The position numbers and the translations under genes were made by a program. Source: Streptomyces huiliensis (GTDB lineage: Bacteria; Actinomycetota; Actinomycetes; Streptomycetales; Streptomycetaceae). Taken from it: DNA of 45,788 nucleotides. Shown one piece after another: positions 44,031 to 45,788 of this stretch. Under the pieces are notes generated by a model, which worked only from the letters and a program-made list of their open reading frames with translations, was not told where the DNA came from and did no database searches. The stretch spans positions 1 to 45,788 of the forward strand of contig NZ_JAIQLH010000106.1 in NCBI RefSeq assembly GCF_020037025.1, written 5' to 3'. Numbering within the stretch: position 1 is the stretch's first letter; every line of letters starts with the position of its first letter.

Positions 44031-45359
44031 TCAGCCCTCCGCCGGCCGCCGCCCGGTGACCGCCGCCAGGTACGCGTCCGCCCGGTCCGCGTCCAGCAGC
44101 CAGTCGCGGTAGCCGGCCGGGTCGGCGAAGCCGTTGACGTAACGCCGGGCGATCTCCGGGTACTCCGCCGCCGCGGCCACGACGCGCCGCACGTGGTCCG
44201 GGACCGGGCCGAGCATCAGGTTGGCGAAGGCGGCCGCGTGCCGGGCGTGCCGCTCCCACCAGGACGCGAACGTCCCGTGCAGCCAGGCGTGGTCGAACGG
44301 CCGGTCGCCGCGGTCAAGGATCGCCCGCAGGTACCCGTCGGCGCAGTGCGCCGCGCTGTTGGAACCCTGCCCGGTCAGCGGGTCGTTGAGGACGACGGCG
44401 TCCGCCATGCCGAGGACGTGCGCCCCGGGCGCCACCTCCGCCACCGGGTGCCGGACGACGGGGGTGACCGCGCCGGTCAGCGCGGCGCCCGCGTCCGTCG
44501 GCTCGGCGCCCTGGCACAGCTCGTATTCCCACGGGAAGTACTCCCGCATCAGCTCCAGCGAGCGCGCGAGGACTTCCTTGGGGCCGGGGGCGTCCTGCCA
44601 GCGGTCGAACGGGCCGCCCGGCACCGCCTCCCACAAGAGGATCGTGCAGGGGCCGGAGAGGGTGCGGCCCGGCAGCACGAACAGCTCACCGGCGCGCGGC
44701 ACGGACATGACCCGCATCCGCCCCGGTTCCTCCGAATGCGGGGCGACGCCGTGCAGGTAGACGACGGCGAGGTGGCGCCGTGGCCGGTCGTGGGGGCTGT
44801 GCCGCTCGTCGCGGCCGAGGACGGACCCGAGCCCGCCGCGGCCGGAGGCCAGCAGGGTCAGGTCGTGGGCGGCGGCGAGGCCGGGCAGGTCGTCGGCGGT
44901 CACCGAGCGGTACTCGACGCGGCCGCCGCGCTCCTCGAACAGCTCCAGCCAGCGGGCGGTCTTCAGCCGCAGGTCCACCGACTGCGCGGGCTCGTCCAGC
45001 GTGCCCCCGAACGTCCGGGCGACCTCGCCCGGCGGGTCGGCGGTGATCAGCCGGCTGCCCGTGATCCAGGGCGTCCCGCCGTCCCACAGGTTCAGCCCCG
45101 CCGCCCGCTCCAGGGCGCGGGCCGGGGCGAACATCTGCTGCGTCGACTGCACCCGCCCGGCGCGGATCTCGTCCGGCGTCCGGTCGGACACCAGCAGCAC
45201 CTCGTGGCCTGAGGAGCCTGAGGAGCCTGACGAGCCGGAGGAGCCGGAGGAGCCTGACGAGGCCGGGGAGCCGGCAGCGCCGCCGCCCCCGGCCCCCAGC
45301 AGCCCCAGCGCCAGGTGCAGCCCGGCCTGCCCCGCTCCGACGATCGCGATCCCGCCCAT
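44031..45359 (-). CDS. Styrene/indole monooxygenase-like FAD-binding protein
   Basis: A 442-residue flavoprotein from ATG 45357-45359 with GAGGGG 5 nt upstream. The FAD site is GIAIVGAGQAGLHLALGLLG. After it comes an extra Ser-Ser-Gly repeat (about residues 32-49), then HEVLLVSDRTPDEIRAGRV, QSTQQMFAPARALERAAGLN and GMADAVVLNDPLTGQGSNSA. This is the StyA-like group A/E flavin monooxygenase subset. Such enzymes epoxidise or hydroxylate aromatics with a reductase partner, which is not encoded nearby. The SSG insert is likely a disordered loop from repeat expansion. Confidence 0.85.
   Translation of the reverse strand: MGGIAIVGAGQAGLHLALGLLGAGGGGAAGSPASSGSSGSSGSSGSSGSSGHEVLLVSDRTPDEIRAGRVQSTQQMFAPARALERAAGLNLWDGGTPWITGSRLITADPPGEVARTFGGTLDEPAQSVDLRLKTARWLELFEERGGRVEYRSVTADDLPGLAAAHDLTLLASGRGGLGSVLGRDERHSPHDRPRRHLAVVYLHGVAPHSEEPGRMRVMSVPRAGELFVLPGRTLSGPCTILLWEAVPGGPFDRWQDAPGPKEVLARSLELMREYFPWEYELCQGAEPTDAGAALTGAVTPVVRHPVAEVAPGAHVLGMADAVVLNDPLTGQGSNSAAHCADGYLRAILDRGDRPFDHAWLHGTFASWWERHARHAAAFANLMLGPVPDHVRRVVAAAAEYPEIARRYVNGFADPAGYRDWLLDADRADAYLAAVTGRRPAEG
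45211..45264. repeat. 9-bp coding tandem repeat (6 units)
   Basis: Units of the type GAGGAGCCT in the StyA-like gene at 45211, 45220, 45229, 45238, 45247 and 45256. They encode Ser-Ser-Gly repeats on the minus strand. Confidence 0.85.
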
Positions 45360-45418
45360 GGTCGCCCCTCCGTACCCGTCTCCCGTCCGTCCCTTGTACG
45401 CGGTGCGGGGCGCGGCTG

Positions 45419-45430
45419 TACAGACCTGTA
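45419..45430. promoter_or_regulatory. TACAGACCTGTA inverted repeat
   Basis: A perfect 5+2+5 palindrome 60 bases upstream of the flavoprotein start, between divergent genes. Possible operator. Confidence 0.3.
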
Positions 45431-45602
45431 AGGGCACCGCACGGCCGTAGCGGCACGTTCCGGCGGACCGCGGGGCCGTTCCGCGCCCGGTCACCCGTCC
45501 GCCGCACGATTCGAAACCTTCGGGGTGATCCGGCGTTGATCCGGACTCCCGGCCGTCACCGGCCGTGAGCGACCCTGTCAGACCGAACGAAGGTGTCACC
45601 CC

Positions 45603-45788
45603 ATGTCACGAATCGCCAAGGCAGCGGCTCTCACCGCCACCGCGGGCGCGGCGCTCGCCGGCGCCACCGGCACCGCACTCGCCGACGCGGAGGCCAAGGG
45701 CGCGGCCGTCGGCTCCCCGGGTGTGATCTCGGGCAACAACATCCAGATCCCGATCCACGTGCCCATCAACCTCTGCGGCAACACCATC
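45603..45788 (+). CDS. Chaplin (3' end outside window)
   Basis: ATG 45603 with GAAGGTG about 7 nt upstream; the frame is open to the window end. Residues 1-28 are a signal peptide (ending TALA-DA). The mature start has GSPGVISGNNIQIPIHVPIN followed by LCGNTI, which is the beginning of the chaplin domain (GSPGVLSGN, PVxVPVNVCGNT). Chaplins coat aerial hyphae and spores with amyloid fibres. Whether it is a short or long chaplin cannot be told as the end is missing. Confidence 0.92.
   Translation, partial: MSRIAKAAALTATAGAALAGATGTALADAEAKGAAVGSPGVISGNNIQIPIHVPINLCGNTI

Overview
The window is a high-GC actinobacterial chromosome segment, almost certainly from Streptomyces. The grounds are strong third-position G/C, many GTG starts with GGAGG-like ribosome binding sites, a chaplin gene at the right edge, SCO6880-type and DUF4913 genes, a DUF5753 regulator, and type I-E CRISPR repeats of the Streptomyces kind. 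No tRNA or rRNA gene, integrase, transposase or cas gene was seen.

Layout. 1-1353: 3' part of a FUSC-type membrane protein. 1431-2110: CRISPR array 1 with its leader on the right. 2339-6669: PLP-dependent dehydratase, a TetR regulator, and a divergent pair of bacterial-PH-domain membrane proteins with a probable shared operator. 6741-8508: a hypothetical gene, an orphan barstar, a MarR-type regulator and a frameshifted relic. 8678-10639: an unusual fusion of an ECF-like sigma factor, a zinc anti-sigma motif, a membrane segment and an extracellular CAP domain. 11109-11489: small secreted protein. 11639-12398: CRISPR array 2, same orientation, leader on the right. 12581-15944: MFS transporter and hydrolase, then a divergent VOC/TetR pair around a nested palindrome. 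15999-17831: small ORFs, a ricin-like fragment, and a DUF5753 regulator divergent from two tiny Cys-containing proteins. 18146-19569: two secreted proteins, the first behind a 36-bp perfect palindrome. 19848-23930: glycosyltransferase, secreted Cys protein, a DJ-1/PfpI relic, two acetyltransferases, a DUF1707 protein and a short HTH-like ORF.

23991-38379 is an accessory block resembling a conjugative type IV secretion locus. It holds a three-domain peptidoglycan hydrolase (lytic transglycosylase, NlpC/P60, M23), a ParA-like protein with an altered P-loop, a two-helix membrane protein, VirB8-like and VirB6-like proteins, an SCO6880-family protein, a VirB4-like ATPase, a VirD4-like coupling ATPase, DUF4913, an unknown protein with an internal duplication, and a GT-B glycosyltransferase. 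Start and stop codons overlap through the core, so it probably forms one transcript. No relaxase, integrase or replication gene lies in the window. It may be part of a larger element or a degraded or domesticated machine.

38435-45788 returns to core genes: sdhCAB (transcribed leftward) with a divergent LysR regulator and a T-N11-A box, an overlapping crcB-DUF190-crcB fluoride-exporter operon, a styrene-monooxygenase-like flavoprotein, and the 5' end of a chaplin gene.

Start sites were chosen by eye from ribosome binding sites, frame and family length. Functions come from recognised motifs; no database search was run.
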